Below, piece by piece: positions 1-7,184 of a stretch of DNA of 9,291 nt; positions within the stretch are counted from its first letter, which is position 1; every line of letters begins with the position of its first letter. A program made the position numbers and the translations under genes. Origin of the DNA: JADYYB01 sp964402985 (GTDB lineage: Bacteria; Pseudomonadota; Alphaproteobacteria; Rhizobiales; Kaistiaceae); contig CAYOET010000159.1 in the NCBI GenBank assembly GCA_964402985.1, positions 1 through 9,291 on the forward strand. Direction: 5' to 3'. The notes under the pieces were generated by a model. The model was given only the letters and a program-made list of their open reading frames with translations, had not been told where the DNA came from and did not search any database.

Positions 1-865
<865 letters not shown>

Positions 866-987
866 GATCGGCCGATTCTCAGGCTTGGCTTCTGGACAAG
901 CCCGGAACCTGCTGTCACAAATTTGAAAAAACGGTGGGAGCTCGATCTCCCGCCGGCTGGGAGAACGTCTAAAGCGAGGGGAGAGTT
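866..987. other. Intergenic leader upstream of the bc1 operon
   Basis: These 122 bases separate the ABC gene from petA and presumably hold the end of the first transcript and the promoter of the second. Visible structure: a perfect 10-base palindrome ATCGGCCGAT (867-876), a 6-bp stem GGCTTG/CAAGCC (882-887 with 897-902) and an A/T-rich patch (918-930). There is also a GGGAG...CTCCC...GGGAG triplet (936-940, 947-951, 959-963). None of the stems is followed by a T-run, so no classical intrinsic terminator can be called. TTGAAA at 923-928 could be a -35 element, but no convincing -10 lies 16-18 bases downstream, so I do not place a promoter. Confidence 0.5.
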
Positions 988-1548
988 TTGGCCGAGAACG
1001 ACACTGCGGATCCGTCGCGAAGAGATTTTCTCTACATCGCAACGGGTGCCGTAGGGGCCGTCGGCGTTGCCGCCGTGGCTTGGCCTTTCATTGCACAGAT
1101 GAATCCGGACGCGGCGGCCCTGGCGCTCGCCACGACGGAAGTCGACGTTTCGTCGATCGCGCCGGGTATGGCGATCACCATCAAGTGGCGCGGCAAACCG
1201 GTCTTCATCCGCAACCGCACGCCCGAGGAGGTCGAGGCCGCCAAGGCCGTCCCGCTCGCGGAGCTCAAGGATCGCGCCGCGCGCAACGCCAACCTCCCCG
1301 ACAGCGCCACCGCCGACGACGCCAACCGCGGCGTGGTTGGCAACGAGGCGCTCATCATCATGGTCGGCGTGTGCACCCATCTCGGCTGCGTGCCGCTCGG
1401 CCAGCAGGGCGATTTCGGCGGGTGGTTCTGCCCCTGCCACGGCTCGCATTACGACACCGCGGGGCGTATTCGTCAGGGACCGGCGCCGGAGAATCTCCAG
1501 ATTCCGCCCGTCACATTCGTCTCCGAGTCCGTCGTCAGGATCGGCTGA
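988..1548 (+). CDS. petA: Ubiquinol-cytochrome c reductase iron-sulfur (Rieske) subunit
   Basis: PetA is the Rieske [2Fe-2S] subunit of complex III. It takes an electron from quinol at the Qo site and passes it to cytochrome c1 on the periplasmic face. The 186-aa product begins with a twin-arginine motif (SRRDFL, residues 10-15) and one hydrophobic segment (about 15-38), the uncleaved Tat-type anchor known for this family. Box I CTHLGC (129-134) and box II CPCHGSH (148-154) supply cluster ligands C129, H131, C148 and H151 and the disulfide pair C134/C150. GPAPENL (164-170) is the proline loop. The start is TTG: an in-frame TAA at 970-972 rules out anything upstream, the next in-frame methionine is inside the anchor, and AGGGGAG (977-983) is a well-placed ribosome binding site. 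The stop overlaps the petB ATG by one base (TGATG), suggesting translational coupling. Confidence 0.97.
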   Translation: MAENDTADPSRRDFLYIATGAVGAVGVAAVAWPFIAQMNPDAAALALATTEVDVSSIAPGMAITIKWRGKPVFIRNRTPEEVEAAKAVPLAELKDRAARNANLPDSATADDANRGVVGNEALIIMVGVCTHLGCVPLGQQGDFGGWFCPCHGSHYDTAGRIRQGPAPENLQIPPVTFVSESVVRIG

Positions 1549-2798
1549 TGATCAAGCCGCTTTACCCGTACCAGCCGAAGAACGGCTTCGCGCGCTGGCT
1601 CGATGCCCGCCTGCCGATTCTCACCATGGTCCACGGCTCGTTCGTGGTCTTCCCGACGCCGAAGAACCTCAACTACTGGTTCAGCTTCGGCGCGATCCTC
1701 ACCTTTATGCTGGCCGCGCAGATCGTGACCGGCATCGTCCTCGCGATGCACTACGTGCCGCACGCCGACCTCGCTTTCGCGTCGGTCGAGGACATCATGC
1801 GGAACGTCAATTTCGGCTGGCTGCTGCGCTATCTGCACGCCAACGGCGCGTCGTTCTTCTTCATCGCCGTCTACATCCACATGTTCCGCGGCCTCTACTA
1901 CGGCTCGTACAAGGAGCCGCGCGAGGTCCTCTGGATCCTCGGCGTGCTGCTTTACCTCCTGATGGTCGCGACGGCCTTCTTCGGCTACGTGCTGCCCTGG
2001 GGCCAGATGTCGTTCTGGGCCGCGACGGTCATCACCAACCTCTTCGGCGCGATCCCGCTCATCGGCGAGTCGATCACCACCTGGCTCCTCGGCGGCTTTT
2101 CGGTCGATACGCCGACGCTCAACCGCTTCTACTCGCTGCACTACCTCCTGCCGTTCATGATTGCCGGCGTGGTGGTGCTGCATATCTGGGCGCTGCACGT
2201 GCCGGGCAACAACAACCCGGTCGGCATCAAGATCCGCATCCCACAGGACGCGGTGCCGTTCCACCCGTTCTATACGATCAAGGACGGGCTCGCGGTCCTC
2301 GTCTTCATCACCATCTTCGCGGCGGTGGTGTTCTATCAGCCCAACACGCTCAACCACCCGGACAACTACATCCCGGCCGACCCGCTGAAGACGCCCGCGC
2401 ATATCGTGCCGGAGTGGTACCTCCTGCCGTTCTACGCGATCCTCCGCGCCATCCCCTCCAAGCTCGGCGGCGTGGTCGCGCTCGGCGCGGCGATCTTCAT
2501 CGTCTTCCTGGTGCCCTGGCTCGACACCTCGCGCGTCCGCTCGGCGACCTTCCGGCCGATCTACCGCCAGTTCTTCTGGATATTCGTGGTCACCTGCGTC
2601 GGCCTCACCTGGCTCGGCTCGCAGCCGCCCGAGGGCGGCTACGTGGTCGCCTCGCGCATCCTCACCGCGTACTACTTCCTCCACTTCCTGGTGATCCTGC
2701 CGGTGGTCGGGCTGGTCGAGAAACCCAAGCCGCTGCCCGCCAGCATCAACGATCCCGTCCTGCCCCCCGGCGAAACCCTGCGACAGGCGGCGGAGTGA
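1548..2798 (+). CDS. petB: Cytochrome b subunit of the cytochrome bc1 complex
   Basis: PetB is the diheme integral membrane core of complex III and carries both quinone sites. The 416-aa product matches the usual alphaproteobacterial length. The four heme-ligand histidines are H97 (RYLHANG), H111 (YIHMFRG), H198 (SLHYLLPF) and H212 (LHIWALH), with the 13-residue spacing within each pair (97/111 and 198/212) typical of bH and bL ligation. The Qo-site PEWY motif is at 288-291. QMSFW (152-156) is the conserved segment after the second helix pair. About eight hydrophobic helices are visible, so this is a full-length, non-split cytochrome b, not fused to cytochrome c1 as in some Rhizobiales. The ATG at 1548 overlaps the petA stop. 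The open frame continues upstream through petA, but only as a shadow. Gene symbols petB and fbcB are both used for this subunit. Confidence 0.97.
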   Translation: MIKPLYPYQPKNGFARWLDARLPILTMVHGSFVVFPTPKNLNYWFSFGAILTFMLAAQIVTGIVLAMHYVPHADLAFASVEDIMRNVNFGWLLRYLHANGASFFFIAVYIHMFRGLYYGSYKEPREVLWILGVLLYLLMVATAFFGYVLPWGQMSFWAATVITNLFGAIPLIGESITTWLLGGFSVDTPTLNRFYSLHYLLPFMIAGVVVLHIWALHVPGNNNPVGIKIRIPQDAVPFHPFYTIKDGLAVLVFITIFAAVVFYQPNTLNHPDNYIPADPLKTPAHIVPEWYLLPFYAILRAIPSKLGGVVALGAAIFIVFLVPWLDTSRVRSATFRPIYRQFFWIFVVTCVGLTWLGSQPPEGGYVVASRILTAYYFLHFLVILPVVGLVEKPKPLPASINDPVLPPGETLRQAAE

Positions 2799-2803
2799 GC
2801 GCG

Positions 2804-3688
2804 ATGGCCCTTGCTTGCTTCAAAGCCGTCCGCGCCGGCGCCTTCGCAGCTCTCGCCCTTCTCGGCCTCACCGCGGGCGCGTCCGCCCAGGCGGTCGATC
2901 CCTCTCCGGAGGAGCACGCGACGCCGCACTATCCCCTCGAGATGCCCGACCGGGTCGGCTGGAGTTTCGGCGGCGTCTTCGGGAAGTTCGACCCGGCCCA
3001 GCTCCGCCGCGGGCTCGAGGTCTACCGCACCGTATGCCAGAACTGCCACTCGCTGAGCCTGGTGCCGTTCCGCACGCTTGCCGATGAGGGCGGCCCGCAG
3101 CTCACGCCCGAGGCAGCGGCGGAGATCGCGGCGACCTACACCATCGCCGACGGCCCCGACGACCAGGGCCTGATGTTCACCCGCCCGGGCCGGCTCTCGG
3201 ACGTTTTCCCGTCTCCCTATCCGAACCCGCAGGCCGCGGCCTTCAACAACGGCGGCGCCGCGCCGCCCGACCTCTCGCTGATGGCCAAGGCGCGCACGCT
3301 GCCGTCTCCCTTCCCGTGGTTCATCCTCGACGCTGCGCGCTTCTACCAGGAGGGCGGGCCGGACTACATCGCCGGCTTCCTCACCGGCTACCGCGACCCC
3401 GAGCCCGGCCACGAGCCGCCGCCCGGCACCTTTTCCAACGTCCATTTCGGCAGCGGCGCCGCGACCGCGATGCCGCCCCAGCTCTTCGACGGCATCGTCA
3501 CCTACGCCGACGGCACCCCGGCGACGGTCGAGAACTACGCGAAGGACGTCGCCGCGTTTCTGATGTGGACCGCCGAGCCGCACCTCGTCGCGCGGAAGCG
3601 CCTCGGCTTCCAGGTGCTGCTCTTCCTCTTCGCCTTCGTCGGCCTGATGTACGCGACCAAACGCCGGGTCTGGGCCCCGGTCCACTGA
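2804..3688 (+). CDS. petC: Cytochrome c1 subunit of the cytochrome bc1 complex
   Basis: PetC carries the covalent heme that accepts the electron from the Rieske protein and hands it to a soluble or membrane c-type cytochrome. The 294-aa product has a Sec signal peptide (about 1-28, ending ASA) and the heme attachment site CQNCH (C78, C81, H82). The cytochrome c1 signature PPDLSLMAKAR lies at 154-164. M223 in AMPPQL is the probable sixth heme ligand, and a C-terminal helix (about 267-284) followed by KRR anchors the periplasmic domain. ATG 2804 is preferred because GGAG (2792-2795) lies eight bases upstream. An in-frame GTG at 2795 overlaps the petB stop as GTGA and would add three residues. 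The open frame continues far upstream inside petB and petA, but those are shadow codons. Confidence 0.97.
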   Translation: MALACFKAVRAGAFAALALLGLTAGASAQAVDPSPEEHATPHYPLEMPDRVGWSFGGVFGKFDPAQLRRGLEVYRTVCQNCHSLSLVPFRTLADEGGPQLTPEAAAEIAATYTIADGPDDQGLMFTRPGRLSDVFPSPYPNPQAAAFNNGGAAPPDLSLMAKARTLPSPFPWFILDAARFYQEGGPDYIAGFLTGYRDPEPGHEPPPGTFSNVHFGSGAATAMPPQLFDGIVTYADGTPATVENYAKDVAAFLMWTAEPHLVARKRLGFQVLLFLFAFVGLMYATKRRVWAPVH

Positions 3689-3692
3689 GAGC

Positions 3693-4028
3693 TCAGGCTG
3701 CCAGGTAGGACCTCGCGGCCTTGGCGATCGCTGTCCGGTCGGCTCGGTCGAGGGCGCCTAGGCGTCGTGCGATCAGCGAGTTGGGAAGCGTGAAGAGCTT
3801 CCACCTGACGACCGAAGCGTGGGTGAGGCCGGTTGCGCGGATCCCGTTGATGGGATGGTCGCTTGGCCAGCTCGACGCCGCGCCGGTCGTGATCATGGCC
3901 AGCACTGATTGACCGTGAGCCTCGTTGAACGGTCGCGAAGAAATCACCAACGCCGGTCGTCGCTTGGAGATCGAGACGTCGACGAACGGGAATGGAACGA
4001 CGACAATCTCCGCGAAGTCACAAATCAC
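3693..4028 (-). CDS. PemK/MazF-family toxin (probable mRNA endoribonuclease)
   Basis: The 111-aa product fits the PemK/MazF family of small beta-barrel ribonucleases that cut mRNA and stop growth when released from their antitoxin. The family pattern is clear: an N-terminal strand ending VVVPFPF (9-15), then SKRRPALVIS (21-30) and a MITTG strand (45-49). LTHASVVRWKLFTL (68-81) and a C-terminal helix follow. In known members an arginine of the RRP segment and a threonine of the following strand are catalytic, so R23 or R24 and T47 or T48 are the candidates here. The start is GTG at 4028, 11 bases inside the 3' end of the upstream gene, so translation of toxin and antitoxin is probably coupled. 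The gene is convergent with petC, with only four bases between stop codons. RNA cleavage specificity cannot be read from the sequence. Confidence 0.88.
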   Translation of the reverse strand: MICDFAEIVVVPFPFVDVSISKRRPALVISSRPFNEAHGQSVLAMITTGAASSWPSDHPINGIRATGLTHASVVRWKLFTLPNSLIARRLGALDRADRTAIAKAARSYLAA

Positions 4029-4368
4029 GATAGGCCTCGTTGTCGGCCGGCGAGTCCCACTCCGAGAGCATTGGTGCGAGCGCGGCCAGATAGGTGTCGG
4101 CCGCGAGGACCTCGCGAATTCCTACAATCCGTCCGCGCTGCGACTGAAGCCGCTTCCAGACCTCTCGCATCTCGGCGACAGGCCTCACACCCAGGGTTGG
4201 TCGGCCGTCACGGCCGTCACGCATGCGCTCCCACCGACCCACGATGCCGTCGACCTCGAGGTCGATCGTCTCTCCGGCCCGCAAACCAGTTATCCGGGCA
4301 CGCAATTCGCTCCCGGCTTCAATATGCTTCACCCAAATGGCATCGTCTTTGATGGTTGTCGTCGCCAT
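4018..4368 (-). CDS. Candidate antitoxin, unrecognised family, paired with the PemK/MazF toxin
   Basis: This 116-aa protein occupies the antitoxin position. It is upstream of the toxin, on the same strand, overlaps it by 11 bases and has its own promoter-like region. I do not recognise the family. No clear MazE/AbrB swapped-hairpin or ribbon-helix-helix pattern is visible. The N-terminal half (about 10-48) alternates hydrophobic and polar residues as in beta strands (IWVKHI, ELRARITGL, ETIDLEVDGIV). A charged, glycine-rich stretch DGRDGRPTLG (51-60) follows, then a helix-like MREVWKRLQ (67-75). The C-terminus is acidic and aromatic (EWDSPADNEAYRDL, 103-116), resembling in style the toxin-binding tails of MazF-type antitoxins. 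The start is ATG 4368, with only a weak ribosome binding site (AGCGAG). The frame stays open upstream for hundreds of codons antisense to mtnP, which should not be annotated as part of this gene. Antitoxin function is inferred from position. Confidence 0.78.
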   Translation of the reverse strand: MATTTIKDDAIWVKHIEAGSELRARITGLRAGETIDLEVDGIVGRWERMRDGRDGRPTLGVRPVAEMREVWKRLQSQRGRIVGIREVLAADTYLAALAPMLSEWDSPADNEAYRDL

Positions 4369-4387
4369 GGACGCGTCTCGCTTTGTT

Positions 4388-4401
4388 CCCCAATATAGGG
4401 G
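4388..4401. promoter_or_regulatory. Possible operator dyad of the toxin-antitoxin operon
   Basis: CCCCAATATAGGGG is a near-perfect inverted repeat: CCCC/GGGG arms with an ATAT centre, and only the pair 4392/4397 mismatched. On the minus strand it contains TATATT (4397 to 4392), a good -10 element about 24-29 bases before the antitoxin ATG, with TTACCC (4420 to 4415) 17 bases further upstream as a weak -35. A dyad covering the -10 is where autorepressing antitoxins commonly bind. The promoter and operator roles are inference from sequence alone. Confidence 0.4.
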
Positions 4402-4427
4402 TGGGGTGCGGGTGGGGTAAAGGGGGG
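4398..4427 (+). promoter_or_regulatory. Putative G-quadruplex motif in the mtnP leader
   Basis: Five runs of three or more G lie on the + strand at 4398-4401, 4403-4406, 4410-4412, 4414-4417 and 4422-4427, separated by loops of 1, 3, 1 and 4 bases. This satisfies the standard G3+N1-7 quadruplex pattern with one run to spare. The last run doubles as the Shine-Dalgarno region of mtnP, so an RNA quadruplex could mask it. The same DNA carries the likely -35 region of the divergent toxin-antitoxin promoter. Folding in the cell is not shown. Confidence 0.5.
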
Positions 4428-4431
4428 TATG

Positions 4432-5310
<879 letters not shown>

Positions 5311-5316
5311 GGGATA

Positions 5317-5332
5317 GGCGGCCTTCGCCGCC
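5317..5332 (+). terminator. Hairpin after mtnP (possible terminator)
   Basis: GGCGGC (5317-5322) and GCCGCC (5327-5332) form a perfect 6-bp all-G/C stem with a four-base loop, six bases after the mtnP stop. No T-run follows, so it is weak as an intrinsic terminator. It may instead act as an attenuator or 3' stabiliser between mtnP and the next gene. TATAAG at 5337-5342 just after it resembles a -10 element, but no -35 could be matched. Confidence 0.35.
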
Positions 5333-5388
5333 GTGCTATAAGCCTCGGCAAGAGTTGAACGGGCCGGGGCGAGGAAGAATTGCGGCGG

Positions 5389-5958
5389 ATGGACGACAAG
5401 CCGATCGAAGAAATGATGGCGGAAACGGTGGCCGCGGCAGAACCAGAGATGCGTTTTACGAGGCCGGACGTCTTCAGCCATCTGATCGAGGGCGAGAACG
5501 ACCTCATCGGCATCGTCGCCTATTCGATCTACAAGCAGGAGAAGCGCGACTGGCTGATGCGCTGGGAGGCCACGCATGGCGAGCCGCCCAGCACCGGCGA
5601 GGTCGAGGCATTCGTGCTCGCCAACCTCACCGAGGGCCAGAAGCAGCGCTACCGCATCGCGGCGCAATCGGTGCTCGACGGCTACGAGGGCCAGTTTTCC
5701 GCCCGGCCGGTCGATGACCGCATCCCGACACCGCCGGCTTCGCCCATCGAGACCGGCCTCGCGCGGCGGATCGAGACCGCCGCCGACCGGGTCGAGACCG
5801 CGGCCGTGAAGGTGCGCCGCGCCGGCTGGTTCGGCGCGCAAGTCGTGGCCGGCGCGATCGGGGCGATCGTCGTGGCGCTGATCGTGGGCGGCGTGTGGTA
5901 CGGGCTGGAAGTTTCGGGCGTGGATATCCTCGCCGGAGTGCCCTTCGCGCAGCCATGA
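5389..5958 (+). CDS. Uncharacterised single-pass membrane protein in the mtnP-apt cluster
   Basis: I do not recognise this 189-aa protein. An acidic N-terminus (1-20) is followed by a compact, apparently folded domain (about 24-105: DVFSHLIEGENDLIGIVAYSI, KRDWLMRWEATHG, TEGQKQRYRIAAQSVL). A proline-rich linker (110-120) leads to an amphipathic helix with two near-identical heptads (RIETAAD, RVETAAV; 127-140). A hydrophobic helix (about 149-172) and a short tail finish the protein. No signal peptide is seen, so the soluble part probably faces the cytoplasm, bound to the inner membrane by a C-terminal anchor. ATG 5389 is chosen; an in-frame TTG at 5380 with AGGA four bases upstream would add three residues. 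The stop overlaps the apt ATG (ATGA), so the two are probably co-translated. This hints at, but does not show, a role near adenine salvage or the membrane. Confidence 0.82.
   Translation: MDDKPIEEMMAETVAAAEPEMRFTRPDVFSHLIEGENDLIGIVAYSIYKQEKRDWLMRWEATHGEPPSTGEVEAFVLANLTEGQKQRYRIAAQSVLDGYEGQFSARPVDDRIPTPPASPIETGLARRIETAADRVETAAVKVRRAGWFGAQVVAGAIGAIVVALIVGGVWYGLEVSGVDILAGVPFAQP
5767..5808 (+). repeat. 21-base tandem repeat encoding two heptads
   Basis: Bases 5767-5787 and 5788-5808 are adjacent 21-base copies matching at 17 of 21 positions, encoding RIETAAD and RVETAAV. They lie just before the membrane helix of the uncharacterised protein. The period equals one heptad, consistent with a short helical or coiled-coil extension arising by local duplication. 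Confidence 0.6.
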
Positions 5959-6500
5959 CGGCGCCGTCCTGGAGCCACCTCAAGGATCTGGTCCGCACCA
6001 TCCCGGACCATCCCAAGCCGGGCATCCTCTTCCGCGACATCACCACGCTGATCGCCGACCCGGTCGGGCTCCGCTCGGCCGTCGACGGCCTGCTGCTTCC
6101 GTTCCTCTCCGCCAAGGTCGATCGCGTGGCGGGGATCGAGGCGCGCGGCTTCATCCTCGGCGGGGCGGTGGCGCATGAGCTGGGGCGAGGCTTCGTGCCG
6201 ATCCGCAAGAAGGGCAAGCTGCCCTGGAAGACGATCGGCCAGGACTACGCGCTCGAATACGGCACCGACCGCATGGAGATGCACACCGACGCCATCTCGC
6301 CCGGCGACCGGGTGCTGCTGATCGACGACCTCATCGCCACCGGCGGCACCGCCGAAGCCGCCGTCCAGCTCATCCGCCGCTCGGGCGGCGAGGTGGTGGC
6401 GGCTGCGTTCGTGGTCGACCTCCCCGATCTCGGCGGCGCCGACAAGCTGCGGGCGGCCGGGGTCGGCGTCCATTCACTGATCGCGTTCGAGGGGCATTGA
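5955..6500 (+). CDS. apt: Adenine phosphoribosyltransferase
   Basis: Apt is a cytosolic purine-salvage enzyme that joins adenine and phosphoribosyl pyrophosphate to give AMP and pyrophosphate. The 181-aa product has the usual bacterial Apt length. The N-terminal hood reads IPDHPKPGILFRDITTLI (16-33), with the conserved PGI.FRD.T pattern. GIEARGF (60-66) and RKKGKLP (84-90) follow. The PRPP-binding loop VLLIDDLIATGGTAEA (120-135) is typical of type I phosphoribosyltransferases. ATG 5955 lies in the ATGA overlap with the preceding membrane-protein gene. An in-frame start 60 bases earlier would run inside that gene and has no support. With mtnP two genes upstream, this supplies the next step in recycling adenine from methylthioadenosine. 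The GST-like gene begins three bases after the stop. Confidence 0.96.
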   Translation: MTAPSWSHLKDLVRTIPDHPKPGILFRDITTLIADPVGLRSAVDGLLLPFLSAKVDRVAGIEARGFILGGAVAHELGRGFVPIRKKGKLPWKTIGQDYALEYGTDRMEMHTDAISPGDRVLLIDDLIATGGTAEAAVQLIRRSGGEVVAAAFVVDLPDLGGADKLRAAGVGVHSLIAFEGH

Positions 6501-6503
6501 TTG

Positions 6504-7181
6504 ATGGCTGCGGAATTCACTCTCTACATCGGGTATCGGACCGTCTCGTCGTGGTCGCTGCGCGCCTGGATGGCGATGCGCAAGGTCGGGGTGCCGTTCG
6601 AGGAGCGGATGATCCGCTACCGCCTGCCCGACCAGAAGCGGGAGCTCGTCGCGGCGAGCCCGACCGGCAAGGTGCCGCTCCTCGTCCACCAGCGCGGCGG
6701 CGAGGAGATCAAGGTCTGGGAGTCGCTCGCCATCGGCGAATACCTCGCCGACCTCTTCCACAGCCGAAAACTCTGGCCGCGCGACGCCGCCGCCCGCGCC
6801 TTCGCCCGCTCGATCGCGACCGAGATGCATAGCGGCTTCCGCCCGCTCCGCGACAAGCTCGGGATGGAGCTCCTCAAGACCCTGCCCGGCGGCGCGCCCT
6901 ACAGCCCCGAGGTCACCGCCGACATCAAGCGCATCGAGTCGATCTGGCGCGAGGCGCGCACGGTGTGGGGCGAGGCCGACAGCGGCCCCTACCTCTTCGG
7001 CCACTTCACCGTCGCCGACGCGATGTACATGCCGGTCGCGACGCGCTTCCGCACCTACGGCGTGACCCTCGAGCCGACCGCCGAGGCCTACAAGCAGACG
7101 CTCCTCGCCGACCCTGATTTCCAGGCCTGGGAGGCCCAGGCGCGCCTCGACCCCGAACCGGAACCGCTGCTCACGACCTGA
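6504..7181 (+). CDS. Glutathione S-transferase-like protein
   Basis: The 225-aa product has the two-domain GST layout. A thioredoxin-like N-terminal domain (about 5-85) carries a candidate catalytic serine in TVSSWSLRAWMA (S15 or S16), the glutathione-contacting loop ASPTGKVPLL (51-60) with its cis-proline P58, and WESLAI (72-77). The helical C-terminal domain contains the N-capping box FTVADAMYMPV (168-178). Family members conjugate glutathione to electrophiles, reduce dehydroascorbate or isomerise ring-cleavage products; the substrate cannot be told here. The best start is ATG 6504, with GAGGGG (6489-6494) nine bases upstream inside the end of apt; an adjacent TTG at 6501 is less likely. 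With a three-base gap after apt it is probably the last gene of that operon. It converges with the permease gene, whose stop begins three bases beyond its own. Confidence 0.9.
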   Translation: MAAEFTLYIGYRTVSSWSLRAWMAMRKVGVPFEERMIRYRLPDQKRELVAASPTGKVPLLVHQRGGEEIKVWESLAIGEYLADLFHSRKLWPRDAAARAFARSIATEMHSGFRPLRDKLGMELLKTLPGGAPYSPEVTADIKRIESIWREARTVWGEADSGPYLFGHFTVADAMYMPVATRFRTYGVTLEPTAEAYKQTLLADPDFQAWEAQARLDPEPEPLLTT

Positions 7182-7184
7182 CGG

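Noticed and set aside
882..902. GGCTTG/CAAGCC stem as the terminator of the ABC gene
   Set aside because: The stem has 6 bp with a nine-base loop and no T-run; too weak to call as a separate feature.
1473..2684. A 403-codon minus-strand open frame opposite petB
   Set aside because: It is antisense to a clearly functional cytochrome b; the composition (very high Glu/Arg/Asp/Val) is that of a complementary-strand shadow.
1337..2803. Upstream extension of the petC frame through petB and petA to give a 783-residue protein, suggesting a cytochrome b/c1 fusion
   Set aside because: The frame upstream of 2804 is out of register with petB and yields no cytochrome b motifs. The signal peptide right after ATG 2804 shows the real N-terminus.
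2672..3685. A 337-codon minus-strand open frame opposite petC
   Set aside because: Same reasoning: it mirrors the cytochrome c1 gene, and no family motif is visible.
5337..5342. TATAAG as a promoter -10 for the membrane-protein/apt/GST operon
   Set aside because: No acceptable -35 lies 16-18 bases upstream, where the mtnP hairpin sits; noted only within the hairpin entry.
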